Shown one piece after another: positions 57,682 through 64,000 of a DNA stretch of 64,000 nucleotides; the stretch's first letter is position 1, and the number at the start of each line of letters is the position of its first letter. Source of the stretch: Rhizobium hidalgonense (GTDB taxonomy: Bacteria > Pseudomonadota > Alphaproteobacteria > Rhizobiales > Rhizobiaceae); NCBI RefSeq assembly GCF_002914525.1, contig NZ_LODW01000127.1, forward strand, positions 205,804-269,803, in the 5' to 3' direction. Under the pieces are notes generated by a model. That model had not been told where the DNA came from, did not search any database, and was given only the letters and a program-made list of their open reading frames with translations. A program made the translations under genes and the position numbers.

Positions 57682-59373
57682 TTGAAGGTCAGGCTAACAT
57701 CCCACATTACCTTCGTCTTGGTGACACTCACCTGCGCGGCGGCTGTATTGCTCTGCGGATTTGCGTGGCTCGCCGCCATAAAGGTCGATGATCTCTCGCT
57801 GCGCCGGCAGGCCGATTTTGTCGGCCAAGGATTGGAAGAGCAGATCGCGGCGCTTCCCCGCGAACAGGAGAGCATTGCCAAATGGGACGACGCCTTTCTT
57901 TATGCCAAGCAGCGGAACCATGAATGGCTGCTCGACAATGTCGGCCTGTGGACGAGCCGGTATTTCGGGCACGACAGGACCTATATCTTTGACGATACCA
58001 ATCGCCTGATGTTTGCGTTCCGCGACGGCGCGGACGCCGTGCCGCCGCGGCTTGGCAGCGACGACAGCCAGGAAATGACCGCGCTCGCCGGAGCGATGCG
58101 CGCAGTTCTTGTCGAGCAGGCTGCAAAGCCCGGCACCAAACCGCTTGGTCAACTGGCGACGGTTCGCACGATCATGATCGGCAATCGGCCGGCGATCGCA
58201 AGCGCGCGGCCCATTCTGCCGAGCTCGGCCAGAATGCAGATCGACGCAGGCCAGGAGTTCATTGCCGTCTCGGTCAAGTTCATCGATGGAAAAGCCGTCG
58301 AAAGCATCGCCCATTATGCGCGCCTCGAAGGCTTGCATTTCGCGCTGAAAAGTAACGGCGAGCGGGCCGAAGTGCCGGTCTCGTCCCATGACGGCGGCAC
58401 GATCGGCTATCTCGTCTGGCCGCCGATCCTGCCCGGATTCATGCTGCTTCAACAAATCGCGCCGGCTGGGCTTGGCTGCCTGGCGCTGCTGATCGCTGTC
58501 GTCTTCTGGCTCGGACGCGGTCTGCATCGCACCTCGCTGACCCTGCTGGACAGCCAGACCGAACTCACCCACCACCGCAACCACCTGGAAGAAATGGTGG
58601 CCGATCGAACGGCCGAGATCGAACGGCAGAGAGAGGAGCTGGATCGGCTGCTGGTGCACGAACGCCAGGTGAATGCGCTCCAGCGCCAGTTCGTTGCCAT
58701 GGCCTCGCACGAGTTTCGCACGCCGCTCGCCATCATCGACGCCGCCGCCCAGCGGCTCTGCCGCTCGACCACCAATGTCAGCGGCGATTACGTTCACGAA
58801 AAAGCCGGCGTGATCCGCAGCGCGGTGGTGCGCATGGTCGACCTGATGGAAAGCATCCTCGCCAGCGGCAGGCTCGAAACCGGGATTACCCTGAAGCGCA
58901 GCGAAGGCGATCTGAAAGCCTTGCTCGTCACCTGCTGCGACAGACAGCGCCAGCTCAGTCGTGCGCATCTGTTCCACCTCGATCTCGAGCCCATACCCGA
59001 GAGCTTGACGTTCGACCGCAGCGCGATGGAACAGGTGTTCACCAACCTGATGTCGAACGCCGTCAAATATTCGCCCAACGCGCCCGACATTCACGTTCGC
59101 GCCCGGGCCGACGAGAAGTCGCTGGAGATCGCCATCTCCGACAGCGGCATCGGCATGGATGCGGAGGATCTGCCGAAACTGTTCCAGCCCTATTATCGCG
59201 CCCGCAGCGCGACGGGCATTGCCGGAACCGGCATCGGCCTCAATGTCGTCAAGCAGGTCATCGAACTGCATGGCGGCACCGTCGAGGTGACGAGCGCGCT
59301 CGGCAAGGGCACAACATTCACCATTCGTCTGCCAATAGGCTCTCTATTGTCGGATCAACACGTCGCAGCTTAG
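57682..59373 (+). CDS. CHASE4-type sensor histidine kinase
   Basis: 563 residues from a TTG start with AAAGG upstream. A first transmembrane helix (ITFVLVTLTCAAAVLLCGFA) and a second at ~253-272 enclose a ~210-residue periplasmic sensor. Its WDDAFLYAKQRNHEWLLDNV is the CHASE4 signature. A coiled coil (LEEMVADRTAEIERQREELD) leads to HisKA (FVAMASHEFRTPLAIIDAAA, phospho-His) and HATPase_c with N box (MEQVFTNLMSNAVKYSPNAP), DSGIGMDAEDL and GTGIGLNVVKQVIELHGG. It pairs with the response regulator gene 10 bases downstream. Confidence 0.93.
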   Translation: MKVRLTSHITFVLVTLTCAAAVLLCGFAWLAAIKVDDLSLRRQADFVGQGLEEQIAALPREQESIAKWDDAFLYAKQRNHEWLLDNVGLWTSRYFGHDRTYIFDDTNRLMFAFRDGADAVPPRLGSDDSQEMTALAGAMRAVLVEQAAKPGTKPLGQLATVRTIMIGNRPAIASARPILPSSARMQIDAGQEFIAVSVKFIDGKAVESIAHYARLEGLHFALKSNGERAEVPVSSHDGGTIGYLVWPPILPGFMLLQQIAPAGLGCLALLIAVVFWLGRGLHRTSLTLLDSQTELTHHRNHLEEMVADRTAEIERQREELDRLLVHERQVNALQRQFVAMASHEFRTPLAIIDAAAQRLCRSTTNVSGDYVHEKAGVIRSAVVRMVDLMESILASGRLETGITLKRSEGDLKALLVTCCDRQRQLSRAHLFHLDLEPIPESLTFDRSAMEQVFTNLMSNAVKYSPNAPDIHVRARADEKSLEIAISDSGIGMDAEDLPKLFQPYYRARSATGIAGTGIGLNVVKQVIELHGGTVEVTSALGKGTTFTIRLPIGSLLSDQHVAA

Positions 59374-59383
59374 GGAAAAGCTT

Positions 59384-59785
59384 ATGGTTACAGTCCTGTG
59401 CATAGAAGATGAAGTCGAGATCCGGAACCTCCTCGTCGAAGAGTTGGGCGAAGCCGGCTACAAGACGCTCGAGGCCTCGAACGGTGCCGAAGGGCTGGAA
59501 ATGATCCTTTCGAAATGGCCCGACATCGTCATCAGCGATGTTTCCATGCCTGTTATGGATGGCCACCAGCTGCTGGCCGAAATTCAGATCAACCACCCCG
59601 AGTTCTCCAACATCCCCTTCATCCTGCTGACGGCGCTGACCGATCGGGAAAATACGCTCGCCGGCCTGCGTGGCGGCGCGGCGGACTATCTGACCAAGCC
59701 GCTCGATTTCGATCTGCTGCTCGCCAAGCTCGAAGGCTGCGTGACCCGCCTCGAAAACGACAAGGCGGTCAATCGGTCGTTTTGA
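59384..59785 (+). CDS. Single-domain response regulator (CheY-like)
   Basis: 133 residues, receiver domain only. The acidic pocket is CIEDEVEIRN, the phospho-accepting Asp is in DIVISDVSMPVMDGH, Thr is in FILLTALTD, and Lys in DYLTKPLDFDLL. There is no output domain, so it must act by protein-protein contact or as part of a phosphorelay. It is the obvious partner of the CHASE4 kinase in the same operon. Confidence 0.94.
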   Translation: MVTVLCIEDEVEIRNLLVEELGEAGYKTLEASNGAEGLEMILSKWPDIVISDVSMPVMDGHQLLAEIQINHPEFSNIPFILLTALTDRENTLAGLRGGAADYLTKPLDFDLLLAKLEGCVTRLENDKAVNRSF

Positions 59786-59806
59786 TGGGTGGTGGTGCTG
59801 CAAGCC

Positions 59807-61204
59807 TTATCGTGCGACCTTCAACACATCCCCCAGCACCTCGAATACCCGCGTATCCAGCGTCTGCGACACATTGAATCGCATGAAATTGGTCGCCGAT
59901 TGCGACAGGCTGAAGGCATTGCCGGGCGCCAGCACGATCCGCTTTTCCAGCGCGGCCCGCGCCACGTCGGCCGCATCGATGCCATCGGGCAGGCGGCACC
60001 ACAGGAACATTCCGGCCTGCGGCTCAAGCCACGGCACTATCCCCAAGCCCTTCAGCCTCGTCGAGACCTCGCTCATCGCCCGGGAGAGCCGCTGTCGGAG
60101 CGTCTCCACATGTTTGCGGTAGCCGCCGTCGCTCAAGACGTTGAGCACCAGCTCCGCCGTCAGCCGACTGCTGCCGAAGGAGGTGGCGATCTTGAGGTCG
60201 GTCAGGCCGTCGATCCATTCCGGTTTTGCGGCAACGAAGCCGCAGCGGGCCGAGGCCGAAAGCGTCTTCGAAAAGCTGCCGATATGGATGACCCGCTCGA
60301 GCCCGTCGAAGGCCGCCAGGCGCGGCGCCGGCGTATATTCGAAATCGGCGAAGATATCGTCCTCGATGATGGTGAGGTCGAACTGCTCGGCGAGTTTCAG
60401 AAGCCGATGGGCCGTCACCGGGGACAGCGTTGCGCCTGTCGGATTGTGGATGGCTGAGTTGGTGATGTAGAGCCGCGGCCGATGCTCGGCGACGACTTCA
60501 GCAAACAGCGCGATATCGGGACCGGAGGGCGTATAGGGGACGCTGACGATCTTTGCTCGGTGGGCACGCAGCAAAGCGTGGAAATTGAAATAGCAGGGAT
60601 CGTCGACCAGCACTGTGTCGCCGGGTTCCAGCAGGAAACGGCAGAGCAGATCGATTGCCTGGGTGCCGGAATCGGCCAGCATGATCTGATCGGGGGAGGC
60701 TTCGATCCCGCGTTCGCCCATGCGCCTGGAAATCAGCTGGCGCAGTTGCGGCAGGCCGAGCGTCGAACCGTAGTCGGCAAGGGCTGCCGCGTCGGCGCGG
60801 GCAAGCGTTCTCAGCCCGCGGCGCATGCCTTCGCCGGGCAGCCAGGCGGGCGGCAGCCAGCCGCAGCCGGGCTTCAGGTCGCTTTCGTCTGCCTCCAGCG
60901 ATTGCCGCGATATCCAGAAGGGATCGACGGCGCGATCGAGCTTCGGCCCGGTCTCGGCAAGCGCAAAGGGGGCTGCCTGGTTGGCGACGTAGAATCCCGA
61001 ACCTGGCCTTGCCAGGATCGCGCCCTCGGCGACGAGACGCTCATAGGCGTCGACGACGGTCGAGGTCGACAGCTTCAGCGCCGCCGCCAGTCCCCGGACC
61101 GAAGGCAGCTTGGCGCCCGGCGTCAGGCTGCGTCCGGCGATGCGCTGGCGGATCGTCGCGACGACCATGTCGATGCGGGTGCGCCCCGCGGCGTTTTCAT
61201 CCAT
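59807..61204 (-). CDS. MocR-type (GntR-aminotransferase) transcriptional regulator
   Basis: 465 residues. An N-terminal GntR winged helix (IDMVVATIRQRIAGRSLTPG; LSTSTVVDAYERLVAEGAIL) is fused to a fold-type I aminotransferase domain. The PLP lysine is in IGSFSKTLSASARCGF and the Asp/Tyr region in NPTGATLSPV ... IEDDIFADFEY. MocR proteins use PLP or an amino compound as signal and usually control a neighbouring gene. ATG 61204 has AGGAAG upstream; ATG 61225 would lie two bases from an 18-bp palindrome and has no ribosome-binding site. It is divergent from an EamA exporter, its likely target. Confidence 0.92.
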   Translation of the reverse strand: MDENAAGRTRIDMVVATIRQRIAGRSLTPGAKLPSVRGLAAALKLSTSTVVDAYERLVAEGAILARPGSGFYVANQAAPFALAETGPKLDRAVDPFWISRQSLEADESDLKPGCGWLPPAWLPGEGMRRGLRTLARADAAALADYGSTLGLPQLRQLISRRMGERGIEASPDQIMLADSGTQAIDLLCRFLLEPGDTVLVDDPCYFNFHALLRAHRAKIVSVPYTPSGPDIALFAEVVAEHRPRLYITNSAIHNPTGATLSPVTAHRLLKLAEQFDLTIIEDDIFADFEYTPAPRLAAFDGLERVIHIGSFSKTLSASARCGFVAAKPEWIDGLTDLKIATSFGSSRLTAELVLNVLSDGGYRKHVETLRQRLSRAMSEVSTRLKGLGIVPWLEPQAGMFLWCRLPDGIDAADVARAALEKRIVLAPGNAFSLSQSATNFMRFNVSQTLDTRVFEVLGDVLKVAR

Positions 61205-61226
61205 CCGTACTGCTTCCTGAACCATA

Positions 61227-61244
61227 ACAGTTTTGCAAAACTGT
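61227..61244. promoter_or_regulatory. Perfect 18-bp palindrome in MocR/EamA promoter
   Basis: ACAGTTTTGCAAAACTGT equals its reverse complement. Further ACTGT and ACAGT half-sites follow at 61249-61271. This cluster between divergent genes is the expected MocR operator region. Confidence 0.65.
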
Positions 61245-61315
61245 ATCAGACTGTCACTGTCATAAACAGTCCTATCGGCCGATAAGGGGGCAGCAAATAA
61301 GGAGTGCAGCGCATC

Positions 61316-62179
61316 ATGGACCGCATGGCATCGGGATGGATCAATGGTTTTATCGGCGTGCTGATCTTCAGCGGATCGCTGCCGGCCACGCGTGTGGCGG
61401 TGATGCAGTTCGATCCGGTCTTCCTGACCGTCGCGCGGGCAGCAATCGCCGGCATTCTGGCGCTCGGCCTGCTGATCGCCTTCCGCGAGAAGCGGCCGAG
61501 CCGACGCGATCTCATCTCCCTTGTCGTCGTCGCACTCGGCGTCGTGGTCGGCTTCCCGCTGCTGACGGCGCTGGCGCTACAGCATGTCACGTCGGCCCAT
61601 TCCATCGTCTTCATCGGCCTGCTGCCGCTCTCGACGGCGATCTTCGGGGTGATCCGCGGCGGAGAACGGCCAAAGCCGGCCTTCTGGCTGTTCTCCGGCC
61701 TCGGTAGTGCGCTGGTGGCGGGCTTCGCCTTGACGCAGGGCCTGACGGCATCACCGGTCGGTGACATCTTGATGCTGGCGGCGATCGTCGTCTGCGGCCT
61801 CGGTTATGCCGAAGGCGGCCGGTTGTCGCGCACGCTCGGCGGCTGGCAGGTGATTTCCTGGGCGCTGGTGCTGTCACTGCCGGTGATGGCCGTGGTGGCA
61901 TTTCTTTACCGGCCGGCGAGCTTGGCGGAAATCGAACCGCCGGCGCTCATCGGTCTTGCCTATGTCTCGCTGTTCTCGATGCTGATCGGCTTCATCTTCT
62001 GGTATCGCGGCCTGTCGCAAGGCGGCATCGCCGCCGTCGGCCAGCTGCAGCTGCTGCAGCCGTTTTTCGGCCTGGCGCTTGCCGCAACCCTGCTGCACGA
62101 ACCGGTCACGTGGATCATGCTTGCCGTCACGATTGCCGTTATTCTCTGCGTGGCTGGGGCGCGCAGGTTTGCGCGGTAG
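61316..62179 (+). CDS. EamA/DMT family transporter
   Basis: 287 residues with ten hydrophobic helices in two EamA halves. The first includes GWINGFIGVLIFSGSLPATR and FDPVFLTVARAAIAGILALG; the second includes GDILMLAAIVVCGLGYAEGG and LLQPFFGLALAATLLHEPVT. These inner membrane proteins usually export amino acids or metabolites. ATG 61316 has AAGGAG 11 bases upstream; GTG 61304 is too close to that site. Adjacent MocR control suggests an amino-compound or vitamin B6-linked substrate, which is inference. Confidence 0.9.
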   Translation: MDRMASGWINGFIGVLIFSGSLPATRVAVMQFDPVFLTVARAAIAGILALGLLIAFREKRPSRRDLISLVVVALGVVVGFPLLTALALQHVTSAHSIVFIGLLPLSTAIFGVIRGGERPKPAFWLFSGLGSALVAGFALTQGLTASPVGDILMLAAIVVCGLGYAEGGRLSRTLGGWQVISWALVLSLPVMAVVAFLYRPASLAEIEPPALIGLAYVSLFSMLIGFIFWYRGLSQGGIAAVGQLQLLQPFFGLALAATLLHEPVTWIMLAVTIAVILCVAGARRFAR

Positions 62180-62351
62180 GGTTGAGTTTTGGTCACAAAG
62201 TCGCCGCTCAATTGTCAGAAAATGGCCCCATTACCGCCGCACCGAGCCCTTTTCCGGCTTCATCGTCGCGGCCTCGCCAGCCTTTTCTAGCGGCTGAGCG
62301 ATCGACCGAGGCGGCCTTGCTGCCGTCCAAATCACCGGAAAAGGAATGAAA

Positions 62352-62801
62352 ATGATCACTCGTTACACATCCCTCGCAACGATGACCGCCGCGGTGTTCA
62401 GCCTGCTTGCCTTCAGTTCGGCATCCGCGACCGAGCTTGCCCAGGCGCAAGCCCAGCCGCCTGCTCAGGGCCAGGCGCCGATGCAGGGACAGAGCGGCGG
62501 CACCGGTGCGGCCGCCCCGGTCAGCGATCAGAAACTGGAAGCCTTTGCCGTTGCCTATCTGCAGGTCGACAAGGTCCGCCAGCAATATTCGGCCAAGATC
62601 GACGCAACTAAGGACCAGGCTGCGAAGCAGAGGCTGCAGGAAGAAGCCAAGAAGCAGATGGTCGACACCGTCCAAGCCTCCAACGACATCTCGGTCGAGG
62701 AATATTCTTCGATCCTGACGGCCGCCCAGAGCGACCCGGCGCTCGCCAAGAAGGTTCTGGAAAAGATCGGCACCCCGCCGCCGGCACAGCCTCAGCAGTA
62801 A
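62352..62801 (+). CDS. DUF4168 family secreted protein
   Basis: 149 residues. A signal peptide (TRYTSLATMTAAVFSLLAFS, cleavage near ASATE) leads to a Gln/Pro/Ala-rich linker (AQAQAQPPAQGQAPMQGQSG). A helical DUF4168 domain follows: VSDQKLEAFAVAYLQVDKVR, QQYSAKIDATKDQAAKQRLQ, VQASNDISVEEYSSILTAAQ. It is periplasmic, with unknown function. ATG 62352 has AAGGA at good spacing; ATG 62346 is almost on top of it. Confidence 0.85.
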   Translation: MITRYTSLATMTAAVFSLLAFSSASATELAQAQAQPPAQGQAPMQGQSGGTGAAAPVSDQKLEAFAVAYLQVDKVRQQYSAKIDATKDQAAKQRLQEEAKKQMVDTVQASNDISVEEYSSILTAAQSDPALAKKVLEKIGTPPPAQPQQ

Positions 62802-62878
62802 CAGGCTGCGCGCTTCTGCGTCATCCTGAATCGAACGAAGGGGCGGGCGCTTGCCGCGCGCCCCGATCCGAGTTGGCT

Positions 62879-63265
62879 CTACTTGGCGGGCACGACCAGC
62901 GCTTCGCCCTTGCGGACGATGTAGGTTGCCAGTTCCGAAGCTTTGCCGCTGCCGATATTCTTGGCCGAGTGGACGACGCCGGAGGGGATGAAAAGGGATT
63001 GGCCGGCTTGAAGGGTCACGGGCTGTCTGCCTTCGAGCTGGTATTCCAGCGTTCCCTCGATGACGAAGGCGATCTCTTCGCCAGGGTGAGAATGCCGGGG
63101 AGCGAGAACACCGGGGGCGAAATCGACCCGCACCTGAACGGCCTCGTGGCCGGGCACATCGATATCATTCTTGATGAGATCGGTGCGCTGCAACGGCTGT
63201 TCCGCCTGCGCCGTCGCCGCGCCGCCGAGAGCAAGGGCGAGCACTATCGCCTGGATCATTTTCAT
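62879..63265 (-). CDS. Periplasmic cupin-domain protein
   Basis: 128 residues. ATG 63265 starts a signal peptide (MKMIQAIVLALALGGAATAQ). The cupin motif 1 is in PRHSHPGEEIAFVIEGTLEY (His, His, Glu metal ligands), and motif 2 is in FIPSGVVHSAKNIG (distal His). Single-domain exported cupins of this type are common; they bind a divalent metal and may act on small quinone-like or sugar molecules. Specific role unknown. The frame extending to 63316 is not used because the signal peptide would be internal. Confidence 0.88.
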   Translation of the reverse strand: MKMIQAIVLALALGGAATAQAEQPLQRTDLIKNDIDVPGHEAVQVRVDFAPGVLAPRHSHPGEEIAFVIEGTLEYQLEGRQPVTLQAGQSLFIPSGVVHSAKNIGSGKASELATYIVRKGEALVVPAK

Positions 63266-63529
63266 TATGTCATCCTTCCTGAATTGATCGTTCCGGCTCG
63301 TTGGCCGCATCGCCATTTCAGTCGATGATTGAACCTGGGATGTGTCGGGAAACCGTCATTTTTGTAAGCGAATGTATCTGCAGATCTGACCGAGATCTCC
63401 TGCGAGGACGGGATTTCTTACGCGAACCGCATCTCGCGCGCCTTCGCCGCTACTTCCTCACGATCGCGAGGCGCTTGAGCGCGAATTGCAATCGGGTCAT
63501 GGAAAGCGGTGCGCCGATCTGAAACTCGT
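63266..63529. other. Gap with no recognised gene
   Basis: 264 bases between the cupin gene's start and the end of the next minus-strand small gene. It contains the cupin promoter region. Nothing else is recognisable. Confidence 0.35.
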
Positions 63530-63757
63530 TCAGGGATCCACGCGCGGAAGCCGCTTAGGAGTCGCCACTTGCGATGGAGTGGGAGGAAGCTCCGGGCCTC
63601 CGCATCGGAACTCTCCGTCAATGACGAGATGTTGAGAGTGAGGACATTTCGACCAAACTGCGGGATACGGAAAAGCGCAGCCGCCAATCAAGGACATGAC
63701 CGGCCCGATGACACATACGACCGCGACACAACGTACAACTGCCAGAAAACTTCCCAC
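63530..63757 (-). CDS. Small putative lipoprotein
   Basis: 75 residues from GTG 63757. A hydrophobic N-terminus (SFLAVVRCVAVVCVIGPVMS) runs into a lipobox, SLIGGC. The mature peptide has AFPYPAVWSKCPHSQHLVID, a further Cys in EFRCGGPELPPTPSQ and a Pro-rich end (RLPRVDP). The pattern is more protein-like than a random frame, though the ribosome-binding site is weak (AAGG, 10 bases) and starts further in are possible. The interspersed element copy 3 lies just upstream. Confidence 0.4.
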   Translation of the reverse strand: MGSFLAVVRCVAVVCVIGPVMSLIGGCAFPYPAVWSKCPHSQHLVIDGEFRCGGPELPPTPSQVATPKRLPRVDP

Positions 63758-63777
63758 CGGTGTAAGCCTTTTTCGTC

Positions 63778-63962
63778 GTGCCGTGTGGCACCCCCCCTCT
63801 GGCCTGCCGGCCATCTCCCCCACAAGGAGGGAGATCGGCAGGAGGCTAAATCATCGCGCCCTCTCTAACCTATCGAGGTAGACGTGCGCTAGTTGCAGGG
63901 CAAGCCATTGCGCCCAGCCAATCTCCCCACCTGTGGGGGAGATGCCCGGCAGGGCAGAGCGA
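63778..63962. repeat. ~200-bp palindromic interspersed element, copy 3
   Basis: GTGCCGTGTGGCACCCCCCC, then CTGGCCTGCCGGCCATCTCC, CCCACAAGGAGGGAGATCGG, then GCCATTGCGCCCAGCCAATC and GTGGGGGAGATGCCCGGCAG. The core is more diverged than in copies 1 and 2, and the right outer end (AGAGCGACT) has lost the G-run. Confidence 0.75.
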
Positions 63963-64000
63963 CTGTCTTGGAAGTCAAGCGTTTTGCCATGCTTTCTGGT

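Overview
The window is one stretch of a high-GC alphaproteobacterial genome. It is most probably from Rhizobium (leguminosarum/etli group) or a close relative. The reasons are an FMN-riboswitch-controlled type II lumazine synthase, a Zur-centred znuA / znuCB-zur locus, dense class III cyclases, and several short interspersed palindromes of the kind scattered through rhizobial chromosomes. There is no insertion sequence, prophage, rRNA or CRISPR array. Genes are close-packed, switch strand often, and look like ordinary chromosomal accessory metabolism. The only tRNA is tRNA-Lys(CTT).

Layout. 0-3 kb: nuclease-fold protein (cut by the left edge), NUDIX hydrolase, PhzF-like isomerase, then tRNA-Lys. 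3.4-5.2 kb: two paralogous four-cysteine secreted proteins around a probably frameshifted membrane gene, a candidate small RNA on the minus strand, and a proline-rich one-helix membrane protein. 5.5-10.3 kb: chromate module (rhodanese-ChrB, ChrA), CNNM/CBS protein, VOC protein, RcnB-like protein. 10.7-15.5 kb: zinc island, with a COG0523 GTPase coupled to a tiny CxCxxC protein, znuA, and divergent znuC-znuB-zur; three matching palindromic operators are visible. 15.7-20.9 kb: Gly/Asp/Lys repeat protein opposite a transglutaminase-like protease, then small enzymes. 21.0-25.8 kb: a Trp-containing leaderless leader/attenuator, nucleotidyltransferase, lipoprotein, epimerase, DUF308/TetR pair, GNAT.

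25.9-32.3 kb is the most unusual locus. A CHASE2 adenylate/guanylate-type cyclase is translationally coupled to a 1260-residue FecR-TPR-outer-membrane-barrel fusion. Divergent from both is a small membrane protein that resembles the DUF5706/Pycsar-type transmembrane effector family. 32.4-39.2 kb: RidA/SDR with a LysR regulator, DUF1194 protein, VOC protein, riboswitch-controlled ribH, SRPBCC protein and small proteins. 39.4-44.5 kb: a second cyclase and a complete iron/siderophore-type ABC importer. 44.4-57.5 kb: methyltransferase, ArsR-MFS operon, LysR, phytanoyl-CoA dioxygenase/AraC pair, LLM oxidoreductase, phosphatase, DUF899 pair, HTH-regulator/beta-propeller pair, phosphotriesterase, GNAT. 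57.7-63.8 kb: CHASE4 histidine kinase with response regulator, MocR regulator divergent from an EamA exporter, DUF4168 protein, cupin, small lipoprotein.

Many regulator/target pairs are divergent or operonic, and several carry a perfect palindrome in the shared promoter (LysR, ArsR, TetR, MocR, Zur). Three ~200-bp copies of one palindromic interspersed element, one 137-bp element and several shorter ones fill otherwise gene-free gaps. All functional calls come from reading the sequence and from family knowledge; no database search was run.
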